Translations under genes and position numbers: made by a program
The notes under the pieces: generated by a model
The model's database searches: none
The model's input: the letters and a program-made list of their open reading frames with translations, nothing else
Told to the model about the DNA's origin: nothing
Assembly (NCBI RefSeq): GCF_036924535.1
Contig: NZ_JAZHRT010000001.1
Span: 4,898,001 to 4,962,000, forward strand
Reading direction: 5' to 3'
Source of the DNA: Bradyrhizobium sp. AZCC 2262
GTDB lineage: Bacteria > Pseudomonadota > Alphaproteobacteria > Rhizobiales > Xanthobacteraceae
DNA length: 64,000 nucleotides
Shown here: positions 8,363 to 15,670 of the stretch, in pieces
Position numbering within the stretch: the stretch's first letter is position 1
Layout of the letters: each line of letters starts with the position of its first letter

Positions 8363-9526
8363 ATGCAAGCATCGACCGTAGACACGCCCACCGCCGGGCA
8401 TTGTGGCACGATTTTCGTTGCGATTGAACTGAGCCAGAAGAGCTGGCTGGTAACGCTGCACAGTCCGGACAAAGGCAAGATGTCGCGTCACAAGCTGGAG
8501 GGCGGCGATCATGCTGCGCTGCTGGCGCTGATCGGTCAGGTTCGGGAGCGGGCGGCCCGGGCGCTGGGAGCCGTTCCGGCGGTGGTGAGCTGCTACGAAG
8601 CGGGCTACGACGGGTTCTGGCTGCATCGGCTTCTGCTGGCTGCCGGGATCACGAACTACGTGTTTGACCCTGCGAGCATAGCGGTGGATCAGCGGGCACG
8701 GCGGGTGAAGACCGACCGGATCGATGGCGAGAAGATGCTACGGACGCTGATGGCGTATCTGCGCGGTGAGCCGCAGGTGGTGCGGATCGTGCGGGCACCT
8801 GCGCCGGAGCAAGAGGACGCCCGCCGCACCAGCCGTGAACGCGGCCGGCTGATCAAGGAGCAAACCGCGCACACCACCCGGATCAAGGCGCTGCTGCGAT
8901 TGTTGGGCATGGCGGTGGGGAACCCGCGCCGGCGTGACTGGCTGAGCTGGCTTTCGGCGCAGCGGGATTGGCAGGGCCAGGCGGTGCCGCCACGGATGCT
9001 GGCGGAGATCAGGCACGAGCACGCACGGCTGATGCTGGTGCGCGAACGGCTCGAGGAACTCGCACAGGCGTCGGCTCAAGCGGATCCGGCACCTGCGGCG
9101 GCGCAGATGACCGAGCGCAGCGAACTGTTGCTCCGGCTCAAATGCCTCGGTCCGGCGTTCGCGACGACGCTGACCAGCGAGGTGTTCTACAAGGACTTTC
9201 GTAATCGGCGTGAGGTCGCGAGCTATTTCGGGCTGACGCCCAGTCCATGGCAGAGCGGCGGGACCGACCGCGACCAGGGCATCAGCAAGGCGGGCAATCC
9301 ACGCGCCCGCTGCGCCGCGATCGAACTGGCCTGGCTGTGGCTGCGGCATCAGCCGGAGAGTGCGCTCACCCGATGGTTCCGCAGCCGCACCCACAACAAT
9401 GCCAGCAAGCGCAACAAGCGCATCGCCATCGTGGCCTTGGCGCGCAAGCTGATGGTGGCGCTCTGGCGCTACCTCACAACCGGCATGGTTCCCGAAGGAG
9501 CCGTGCTCAAGGCCGCGAAGGCGTAA
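8363..9526 (+). CDS. IS110 family transposase (DEDD recombinase)
   Basis: 387 residues with the two-domain build of IS110 enzymes: an N-terminal RuvC-like DEDD domain (acids Glu22, Glu79, Asp118 in RRVKTDRID, Asp121) and a C-terminal Transposase_20 domain containing ASYFGLTPSPWQSGG and GISKAGNPRAR, where the SG serine (S298) is the presumed nucleophile. Position 22 is Glu where most family members have Asp. The frame is intact and the C-terminus complete (ends KAAKA), so the enzyme is probably functional. Recent work showed that IS110-group recombinases use an element-encoded RNA to choose donor and target; the corresponding RNA here would lie in the 3' non-coding part. Confidence 0.93.
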   Translation: MQASTVDTPTAGHCGTIFVAIELSQKSWLVTLHSPDKGKMSRHKLEGGDHAALLALIGQVRERAARALGAVPAVVSCYEAGYDGFWLHRLLLAAGITNYVFDPASIAVDQRARRVKTDRIDGEKMLRTLMAYLRGEPQVVRIVRAPAPEQEDARRTSRERGRLIKEQTAHTTRIKALLRLLGMAVGNPRRRDWLSWLSAQRDWQGQAVPPRMLAEIRHEHARLMLVRERLEELAQASAQADPAPAAAQMTERSELLLRLKCLGPAFATTLTSEVFYKDFRNRREVASYFGLTPSPWQSGGTDRDQGISKAGNPRARCAAIELAWLWLRHQPESALTRWFRSRTHNNASKRNKRIAIVALARKLMVALWRYLTTGMVPEGAVLKAAKA

Positions 9527-9865
9527 ACGTTTCAAGCAACGCGTCAGCGTCGCGGCGTCGGCCGCGGTCAGCGCGGAATGGATGATGACCGTGCCACCCT
9601 TGGGCCAAATCAACAGGCCGCTTCGTAGATGGGTCTCATCCTCATGGCTTCCTCGCCGCATGCATGCGGAATGTGGGTACCGGGCTGCAAAACGCCCGAC
9701 CGGATATGAGGTGATGCAGTGAGATGCTGCATAAATCGCCGGAAGCCAGTTCCTGAGCGCACCGACCGCGGCGGCACGCTGCGCTACGCATGGCTCCGCG
9801 CGCCGCCGCTCCACCGAATGCAAAAAATCACATCCAAGCCCCGGTCGGGATGCTTGACTCAAAAG
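9527..9865 (+). ncRNA. Candidate guide (seek/bridge) RNA region of the insertion sequence
   Basis: Non-coding 3' end of the element. Stem-loops visible: CGGGC/GCCCG at 9681-9685 and 9694-9698; ATGCAG/CTGCAT at 9714-9719 and 9727-9732; an 8-bp GC stem GCGGCGGC/GCCGCCGC at 9768-9775 and 9802-9809; and the palindrome CCGCATGCATGCGG at 9656-9669. In IS1111-group elements the RNA that directs target choice is encoded here. RNA ends and guide loops cannot be set without related copies. Confidence 0.35.
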
Positions 9866-9876
9866 CCCTCATATGA

Positions 9877-9965
9877 GGGTGGGCAAGCGTAGCGTGCCCA
9901 CCCTTACAACACGACTGCGGATGAATGGTGGGCACGTCGCTGACGCTCCTTTGCCCACCCTACGC
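9877..9965. repeat. Dispersed intergenic palindromic repeat, two hairpins
   Basis: Two tandem hairpins, 9877-9903 (arms GGGTGGGC/GCCCACCC) and 9927-9960 (arms GGTGGGCA/TGCCCACC), a rhizobial intergenic repeat type. It directly follows the insertion sequence and ends just before the stop codon of the alcohol dehydrogenase, where it could also end that transcript. Confidence 0.7.
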
Positions 9966-9979
9966 AGCTACGCTGTCGA

Positions 9980-11062
9980 TCACCGCCACGGCTCGACGAT
10001 GATCTTGGTGTGCGCTTCCGGGTTGGCGAGATCGGCGAACGCCTTGGCGACGCCGTCGATGCCGACGCTGGCGGTCACCATCGAGGCGGCATCGACCTGC
10101 CCTTCCGCAATCAGGCGCAGCGAATAGGCAAATTCCTCCGGCGTGTAGCCCAGCACGTATTGAACGTTGAGCTCCTTCAGGATGCCGAGCATCGGTTCGG
10201 CACGGTCGGTTTCCATGCAGACGCCGACCACGACGACGCGTGCATCACGCGGCGCGCCCTCGAACACCTGCTGGATCAGGCCGGGCACGCCGACGCATTC
10301 GAAGATCAGCGCAGGTTTTAGCGCCGGCAACAGCGCCTGCAGCGGCGGGCGCGCGGCCTTTTCTTCCGGAGACATCTGGGCATGCTCGGCCCACGTCGCA
10401 TAGGGTTGCGTGCGCGAAGGGTCCACGACCACGTCGGCGCCGAGCTTTTCGGCGAGCGCGCGGCGGGCCGGCGAATAGTCGGCGGCGACGATCGGGTGCA
10501 ATCCCCTGATCTTCAGCGCCGCGATGACGGCGAGGCCAACCGGCCCGCAGCCGATCACCAGCGGCACCTCGCCGCCCCTGATGTTGGCTTTTGCCACCGC
10601 ATGCACGCCGACTGCGAGCGGCTCGGTCAGCGCGGCGTGCTCGGCGGCGAGGCCGTTCGGGACTTCGAGCAGCAATGCCTCGCTGAGCAGCATGCGTTCG
10701 GCATAGGCGCCGACATTGTCGTTGGAGTAGCCGATGCCCTGCGGGCCTTCCGCGGTCAGCAGCGCCGGCAGCGAACAGACTTTGGCGCCGGGCTTGAACT
10801 TGCCGGTGGTGCCCGGACCGTAGTCCAGCACCTCGCAGCAGAATTCATGGCCGAACACGACATCGCGGGACAGGTCCATCGGCTTGCGGCCGGGAAAATG
10901 TTTTGCAAGTTCGACCATGCGATGTGCGTGCTTGCGCGCATGCAGGTCGGAGCCGCAGATGCCGCAGGCCAGTGACTTGACCAGAACCATGCCGGGCCCC
11001 GGCGTGGGTTCCGGCATCTGATCGACGACGATCTCGCCGTTTCGAAAAATGGCTGCGCGCAT
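9980..11062 (-). CDS. Zinc-dependent alcohol dehydrogenase (MDR superfamily)
   Basis: 360-residue medium-chain dehydrogenase. The catalytic zinc site is present (Cys in ACGICGSDLH, His-Glu in VFGHEF, Glu in LTEPLAV), and the Rossmann dinucleotide motif reads GCGPVGLAV. The four-cysteine structural zinc lobe that normally follows GD(R)V is missing: the stretch after KPGAKVCSLPALL holds a single cysteine. The protein therefore belongs to the MDR branch without structural zinc. The start ATG 11062 has a GGAGG-like site. Substrate unknown; no operon partner is adjacent. Confidence 0.88.
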   Translation of the reverse strand: MRAAIFRNGEIVVDQMPEPTPGPGMVLVKSLACGICGSDLHARKHAHRMVELAKHFPGRKPMDLSRDVVFGHEFCCEVLDYGPGTTGKFKPGAKVCSLPALLTAEGPQGIGYSNDNVGAYAERMLLSEALLLEVPNGLAAEHAALTEPLAVGVHAVAKANIRGGEVPLVIGCGPVGLAVIAALKIRGLHPIVAADYSPARRALAEKLGADVVVDPSRTQPYATWAEHAQMSPEEKAARPPLQALLPALKPALIFECVGVPGLIQQVFEGAPRDARVVVVGVCMETDRAEPMLGILKELNVQYVLGYTPEEFAYSLRLIAEGQVDAASMVTASVGIDGVAKAFADLANPEAHTKIIVEPWR

Positions 11063-11159
11063 GGTTCCTCCCGGTGATTTTCTTTCACCTTAGAGCCTGA
11101 CTGAAAAAGGAGCCAGCATTCTCGGGCGCCTTCTAATGGCTTGAAATCGATTCATTTTC

Positions 11160-11196
11160 CGTCACGGCCGGGCTTGTCCCGGCCATCCACGTCTTT
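11160..11196. repeat. Dispersed intergenic hairpin repeat
   Basis: GGCCGGG CTTGT CCCGGCC hairpin with the flanks GTCAC and ATCCACGTC, a repeat type very common in Bradyrhizobium intergenic DNA. Confidence 0.7.
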
Positions 11197-11197
11197 G

Positions 11198-11520
11198 TCA
11201 CTGCGAGGCCTTTAAGACGTGGTTGCCCGACACATCTAGCGCGAAGACGCGCTTCTGCATCGCAAACGACTTGTCGGTGCGCACGCCGAGTTCGGTGCGC
11301 GAGGCCGTGACGTCCTTGGCCGCCTAGTTCAGCGCGAATGTACCGGAGCCCACCAGTACCTGCTCGGCATAGGCCGGCAGGCTGTAGGTGGTGAACTGGC
11401 CGGCGGCATAGGGCGTGATGCCCATCCATGGCGTCACATAGCGGTAGCCGCCATCGGTGCGGCCGGACCAGGCGTTGGCATTGAACTGGGCGCGCAGACG
11501 CTCGAAGTGGCCGCGCAGGA
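11198..11520 (-). pseudogene. Remnant of an autotransporter beta-barrel domain
   Basis: Translating the minus strand from 11518 gives LRGHFERLRAQFNANAWSG, then GGYRYVTPWMGITPYAAGQF and PAYAEQVLVGSGTFALN, an in-frame TAG stop, and AAKDVTASRTELGVRTDKSF. This order is what I recall from the C-terminal translocator barrel of Bradyrhizobium type V autotransporters. There is no start codon, an internal stop at about 11325, and the homology breaks off before the final strands, so this is a broken fragment of roughly 100 codons. It abuts the EamA stop codon at 11521, which suggests that a deletion or rearrangement joined them. Confidence 0.7.
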
Positions 11521-12510
11521 TCAGGCGTTGGGCGACGGCTCGCCGGACACCGACAGAAGCTGCGACCGCCGCACCCGCTCGCGATGGGCGGTGTAGAGTC
11601 CGCTGGCGACGATGAAGGCGGCGCCGGTGACGGTGTAGACGTCAGGGACTTCGCCGAAGATCAGGAAGCCGAGGATGCTGACCCACAGCAACTGCGTGTA
11701 GGAAAACGGCGCCAGCACGGAGGCGTCGGCATAGCGGAACGCCAGCACCACGATCCACTGGCCTGCAGTCGAGGCGACGCCGATGAAGATGCCGAAGGCG
11801 ATGTCGTGCCAGGTCGGCGTCACCCAGACGAACGGCACCAGTGCCGAGAGAATGCAGACGCCCACGATCGACGAATAGGCCATCACGGTGATGGCGCGCT
11901 CGGTGCCGCTCATCATCCGCGTGATGATCAGCGTGCAGGCCCAGGCCAGCGCCGAGACCAGCGGAAAGAACGCCGCGGGATGAAACGCACCGGTGCCCGG
12001 GCGCAAGATGATGATGACGCCGACGAGGCCGACGCCGGTCGCGATCCAGCGGCGCAGGCCTACCTTTTCGCTGAGGAAGATGATCGACAGTGCGGTGACG
12101 AGCAGCGGGGCGACGAAGCCGGTGGCGGAGGCTTCCGCAATCGGCAAGAACCGCAGGCCGGAAATGAAGAACAGCGACGAACCCAAAATCGTCAAGCCGC
12201 GCAGCAGATGCAGGCCGAGCCGGTTGGTAGCCATCGCAAAGAGGGGGGAACCCGGCATCATCGCCGGCATCATGATCAGCGCGAACACCAGGAAGCGGAT
12301 CCATGCGATCTCGATCGAGGGCAGTGTCGCCGAAAGATATTTCGCCGTGACATCGGAGGCGCCGAGAAAGACCGTCGAGGCCAGTATCAGCGCGATGCCC
12401 TTGAACGGCCGATCGGCGCGCGCGGGCGCAGTCGGAGCGGCGGACCTCTTCTCGGGCAAAGGTATTGTAGCGCTGTCCAGCCTCGCGGCTGCGGCGGGGG
12501 GCGGTGTCAC
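11521..12510 (-). CDS. EamA/DMT family transporter
   Basis: 329-residue inner-membrane protein of the drug/metabolite transporter superfamily: a ~36-residue polar N-terminus, then ten hydrophobic segments in two EamA repeats (about residues 37-170 and 180-308). Conserved features include the glutamate-bearing GFVAPLLVTALSIIFLSEKVGLRRW at the end of repeat one and PFSYTQLLWVSILGFLIFGE in repeat two. Members export amino acids, purines or other small metabolites. It stands alone; the substrate cannot be inferred. The C-terminal end abuts an autotransporter remnant. Confidence 0.88.
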   Translation of the reverse strand: MTPPPAAAARLDSATIPLPEKRSAAPTAPARADRPFKGIALILASTVFLGASDVTAKYLSATLPSIEIAWIRFLVFALIMMPAMMPGSPLFAMATNRLGLHLLRGLTILGSSLFFISGLRFLPIAEASATGFVAPLLVTALSIIFLSEKVGLRRWIATGVGLVGVIIILRPGTGAFHPAAFFPLVSALAWACTLIITRMMSGTERAITVMAYSSIVGVCILSALVPFVWVTPTWHDIAFGIFIGVASTAGQWIVVLAFRYADASVLAPFSYTQLLWVSILGFLIFGEVPDVYTVTGAAFIVASGLYTAHRERVRRSQLLSVSGEPSPNA

Positions 12511-12662
12511 GGCAATCTCGAAAGGCAGTAATGATCGACTCGGGCGAGGTTGTAAAAAACACCAATTCGCTCCGTGCGACTAGGTCCGAAAACAGGATGC
12601 GGATATGCGCTGAGGGGACGATTGCAACACTTTGTTAAGGACGGTGAGACGCAGGGCTCCGT

Positions 12663-12762
12663 CGTCATCCTGAGGTGCGAGCGGAGCGAGCCTCGAAGGA
12701 TGAGCGGCCCTACCTGTGGCCGTCGTCCTTCGAGACGCGCTTCGCGCTCCTCAGGATGACGG
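12663..12762. repeat. Dispersed inverted repeat, copy 1
   Basis: About 100 bases bounded by CGTCATCCTGAG and CTCAGGATGACG, with inner motifs GGTGCGAGCGGAGCGAG and GCGCGAAGCGCG-type sequence. A second copy in opposite orientation lies at 46536-46623, so this repeat is proven inside the window. Confidence 0.88.
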
Positions 12763-12776
12763 ATTACAGGAGCGCG

Positions 12777-13616
12777 CTACAGCATCGGGAGACCGCGTGG
12801 CTTGGGCCCGCGCGGAAAGGCTTTGTCGAGCGCAGCGATCTCGCTATCGCTCAATTTCAACTTTCCGGCAGCCGCATTGTCCGCGGCGTGTTCCGCGCTT
12901 GAAGCTTTCGGAATCGCCAATACCGATGGCGCACGCGTGAGAAACGCCAGCGCGATCTGGCGCGGGGTCGCCTTGTGCGCATCTGATATCGTCTGCAGCA
13001 CCTCGCCGCCCCTGCGGCGCGCGGACGGAAAATCATTATGTCCGAACGGCGAATAGGCGACGACGGCGACGCCGTGATGCTCGCACCACGGAATCACCGC
13101 GTGCTCGATGGCGCGCTCCTGCAGATGATAGAGCACCTGGTTGCAGGCGATCTTGCCCTCGCCCGCCACATCGAGCAGTTCGTCGAGATCGTCCGAGTCG
13201 AAATTGCTGACGCCCCAGGAGCGAATTTTTCCGCTTCTCACCAGTTCGTCGAACGCCGCCACCGTCTCCTCGAACGGACACGAGCCGCGCCAGTGCAGCA
13301 GATAGCAATCGAGATGATCGGTCTTCAGCCGCCTCAGCGAACGCTCACAGGCGGTGATGGTGCCGCGCCGCGAGGCATTGCTCGGCAACACTTTTGAGAC
13401 CAGAAACAGTTTTTCACGCGGCAGCCCGGCGATCGCATCCGCGATCACGAGTTCGGCCTCGCCATACATCTCGGCGGTGTCGATGTGGGTCATGCCGGTT
13501 TCGATACCCCGGCGAAGTGCGGCGACGGCCGCCTTGCGATCGCCGCGATCGAGATACCAGGTGCCCTGCCCGATCACGGAGACATCAGGGCCGTTGCCGA
13601 ATTTTTTCTGCTTCAA
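12777..13616 (-). CDS. Aldo/keto reductase
   Basis: 279-residue NADPH-dependent TIM-barrel oxidoreductase. The catalytic tetrad is present: Asp in HIDTAEMYG, the Tyr of the same motif, Lys in LVSKVLPS and His in LLHWRGS. NADPH-binding residues follow in IPKASS near the C-terminus. The open frame continues upstream, but TTG at 13616 is preceded by GAGGTG at the right distance and gives a normal N-terminus (KQKKFGNG). The ribosome binding site overlaps the stop codon of the LysR-type gene, seven bases away, so the two are probably translated from one mRNA. Confidence 0.88.
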   Translation of the reverse strand: MKQKKFGNGPDVSVIGQGTWYLDRGDRKAAVAALRRGIETGMTHIDTAEMYGEAELVIADAIAGLPREKLFLVSKVLPSNASRRGTITACERSLRRLKTDHLDCYLLHWRGSCPFEETVAAFDELVRSGKIRSWGVSNFDSDDLDELLDVAGEGKIACNQVLYHLQERAIEHAVIPWCEHHGVAVVAYSPFGHNDFPSARRRGGEVLQTISDAHKATPRQIALAFLTRAPSVLAIPKASSAEHAADNAAAGKLKLSDSEIAALDKAFPRGPKPRGLPML

Positions 13617-13623
13617 GATCACC

Positions 13624-14253
13624 TCAACTTGGGTTGATGCCGACCAGACGGCGACGACGATGCAGCGCGAGCGTGTTCTCCGCCGGCAGACCGCGCAGCC
13701 AATCGCGGAAGCTTGATATCTCGGGACAATCCGCGGTGCCGGCAGGCGCAATCAGCCAATCGCCGAGCCCGGAGCCCTCCGTCACGCGATCGCAGCGGTA
13801 GCCCGGATGGTGGCCGAGACCGCGGGCGATCAGCACATCGACCTTGCCCTCGATCAACTCGTGCAAGCCCGCGGGCTGCAACACCCGCAAGCCGATTTCT
13901 TCGTGGCTTGCGCGAAACGCCGCCAGCTCCAGACGGCGCAGATCGAAACTGCCGTGCAAGCCGAGCTGCAGCAGCACCGCCCCTACCGGCTTCAATTTTT
14001 CGGTCGCATTGGCGATGCGGCGAAAGCCGCCGGAAATCTCGGGCAAATAGGCCTGGCCGGCCTCGGTCAGGACGAGCTGCTTATGCAGCCGCTCGAACAG
14101 CCGTACGCCTAGACGCGCTTCCAGCGCCTTCACCTGCTGCCCCACGGCGGCAGGCGTCACATGCAGCTCATGCGCGGCCAGCTTGAAGCTGAGGTGTCGG
14201 GCTGCGGCTTCGAACGCACGGAGCGCATTGAGCGGTGGAAGGCTGTAGGTCAT
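13624..14253 (-). CDS. LysR family regulator with shortened effector domain
   Basis: 209 residues. The N-terminal winged helix is a complete GcvA-type LysR domain (LPPLNALRAFEAAARHLSF to KQLVLTEAGQAYLPEI, about residues 5-75). The effector-binding part is only about 110 residues instead of about 200: the first lobe runs to GLGHHPGYRCDRV and then jumps to a typical C-terminal end (ISSFRDWLRG). About 90 residues of the second lobe appear to be missing, yet the frame is open. The gene may be an internally deleted but still DNA-binding regulator. It precedes the aldo/keto reductase and faces the VOC-RidA operon over 126 bases, both likely targets. Confidence 0.78.
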   Translation of the reverse strand: MTYSLPPLNALRAFEAAARHLSFKLAAHELHVTPAAVGQQVKALEARLGVRLFERLHKQLVLTEAGQAYLPEISGGFRRIANATEKLKPVGAVLLQLGLHGSFDLRRLELAAFRASHEEIGLRVLQPAGLHELIEGKVDVLIARGLGHHPGYRCDRVTEGSGLGDWLIAPAGTADCPEISSFRDWLRGLPAENTLALHRRRRLVGINPS

Positions 14254-14379
14254 CGCAGCCCAGTTTGTCACTGATAGGCGCCAGCCTTGCAATAGATTTT
14301 CTTGCGCTGGACCGCAGCAACAATGCTTTGCGCGGCGGCACTGCGGCCGGTTACGGTCGGCCCGCAAATCGGAGATCCC

Positions 14380-15249
14380 ATGCCCCGCCGTTTAGATCAT
14401 CTCGTCATCTGTGTCCGCGATCTGGCGCAGGTCGCGCCGGATTGGCAAACGCTCGGTTTCAGCCTGACACCGACCGGCGTGCACCCATTCGGAACCAGCA
14501 ACCGCCTGGCGATGTTCGGGAACAATTTTCTGGAGCTGCTGGCCGTCACCGATGTGGCGGCGGTGCCGCCGGCTGCATCAGGCCGGTTCAGCTTCGCCGC
14601 CCACAACCGGGATTTTCTCGCCACCGGTGAGGGAATGTCGATGCTGGCGATGCATAGCGCCGACGCCTACGCCGATGCGGCGCGCTTCAAGGCCGATCAC
14701 ATCGGCGACTACGCGCCGTTGGATTTCGGCCGTGATGCGGTGCTTCCGAGTGGCAGCGCGGCGCGCGTTGAGTTCTCGCTGGCCTTCGCCACCGATCCCG
14801 CGATGCCCGGGATCGCGTTCTTCACGTGCCAGCAGCGTCATCCGCCGGAACTGTTCTGGAAGCCCGAATATCAGCGCCACCCCAACGGCGCCTTGCGCGT
14901 GATCGAGATCGTGATGTCGGCGCCGGAACCGGCGGCGCACCGCATTTTCCTCGAGTATTTCACGGAAAGCGCAGCCGAGCTTGCGCCCGGGCGATTGACG
15001 GTCGGCGCTCGCGGCGACCAGATCACCGTGCTCGGCCCGGCCGAGACAGCGCGCCGGCTGCCCAGCCTCGCCGCCGCACCTTCGCCGCGCTTTTGCGCCG
15101 CGCGTGTGGCGGTCACCGATCTGGATGCGACAAAGCGGGTTTTGAAAAACAACGGGGTCGGCTTCGAGGTGACCGATGCTGCGCTGCTGATTCCACCCGC
15201 GGCGTCGCATGGTCTGGCGCTGGAATTCGTCGAACAGGAGACAATCTGA
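14380..15249 (+). CDS. VOC superfamily protein (glyoxalase-like domain)
   Basis: 289 residues with the PF13468-type glyoxalase-like fold: the start RRLDHLVICVRDL is the first beta-alpha-beta module with the His metal ligand, and the C-terminal third (CAARVAVTDLDATKRVLKNNGVGFEVT) forms a second VOC module ending LALEFVEQ. Enzymes of this superfamily use a metal for isomerisation, epimerisation, ring cleavage or resistance; the reaction here is unknown. ATG 14380 has a GGAG site. The next gene (RidA) starts one base after its stop codon, so the two are in one operon, probably continued by the ATC hydrolase-like gene. Confidence 0.82.
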   Translation: MPRRLDHLVICVRDLAQVAPDWQTLGFSLTPTGVHPFGTSNRLAMFGNNFLELLAVTDVAAVPPAASGRFSFAAHNRDFLATGEGMSMLAMHSADAYADAARFKADHIGDYAPLDFGRDAVLPSGSAARVEFSLAFATDPAMPGIAFFTCQQRHPPELFWKPEYQRHPNGALRVIEIVMSAPEPAAHRIFLEYFTESAAELAPGRLTVGARGDQITVLGPAETARRLPSLAAAPSPRFCAARVAVTDLDATKRVLKNNGVGFEVTDAALLIPPAASHGLALEFVEQETI

Positions 15250-15250
15250 C

Positions 15251-15637
15251 ATGGCTCAAATTGTCAGGCACAATCCCGCAAGCGTCCACGCCCCTTCCAG
15301 CGGCTACAGCATGGGACTGGAGGTTTCCCAGCATCGCCGGCTGCTGTTCGTCAGCGGCCAGGTGCCGGAACAGCCTGATGGCAGCGTGCCCGAAGGTTTC
15401 GAAGCACAATGCGAGCAGGCCTGGCGCAACGTCATCGCGGTGCTCGCCGCCGCCGGCCTCGGCGTCGAGCATCTGGTCAAGGTCAATACGTTCCTGACCG
15501 ACCGAAGCCAGGTCGTGGCCAACCGCGCTGTTCGCCGCAAGATGCTGCAAGGAAATGAACCCGCGTCCACCGTGATGATCGCTGAAACCGTCGACGGCAA
15601 ATGGTTACTGGAAATCGAGGCGATCGCTGCGGAATGA
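15251..15637 (+). CDS. RidA/YjgF/UK114 family protein
   Basis: 128 residues, the standard RidA length. RidA proteins hydrolyse reactive 2-imino (enamine) acids to 2-oxo acids and ammonia, or act in related ring catabolism. Seen here: the N-terminal GYSMGLEVSQHRRLLFVSGQ strand, the NVIAVLAAAGLGVEHLVKVNTFL helix-strand and the C-terminal WLLEIEAIA in which the conserved Glu sits. The usual active-site Arg (R105 in E. coli RidA, in the N(P)A(R) context) falls in the segment GNEPASTVMI, where the Arg is not present, so this is a Rid subfamily member rather than archetypal RidA. Located one base after the VOC gene. Confidence 0.85.
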   Translation: MAQIVRHNPASVHAPSSGYSMGLEVSQHRRLLFVSGQVPEQPDGSVPEGFEAQCEQAWRNVIAVLAAAGLGVEHLVKVNTFLTDRSQVVANRAVRRKMLQGNEPASTVMIAETVDGKWLLEIEAIAAE

Positions 15638-15670
15638 AACGCGAAGGCTGATCCTGCGGAAGGACATCGC

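Larger units (their letters stand above)
8282..9870 (+). mobile_element. IS110/IS1111-type insertion sequence (ends approximate)
   Basis: One transposase gene with about 80 bases of 5' and about 345 bases of 3' non-coding sequence. A long 3' non-coding end is typical of the IS1111 subgroup, whereas the IS110 subgroup has it at the 5' end. No terminal inverted repeats or target duplication could be defined, as expected for this family, so the limits are estimates. The left limit touches the stop codon of the DJ-1 family gene; the right limit touches a palindromic dispersed repeat (9877-9965), which fits the preference of this family for repeat targets. Confidence 0.65.
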
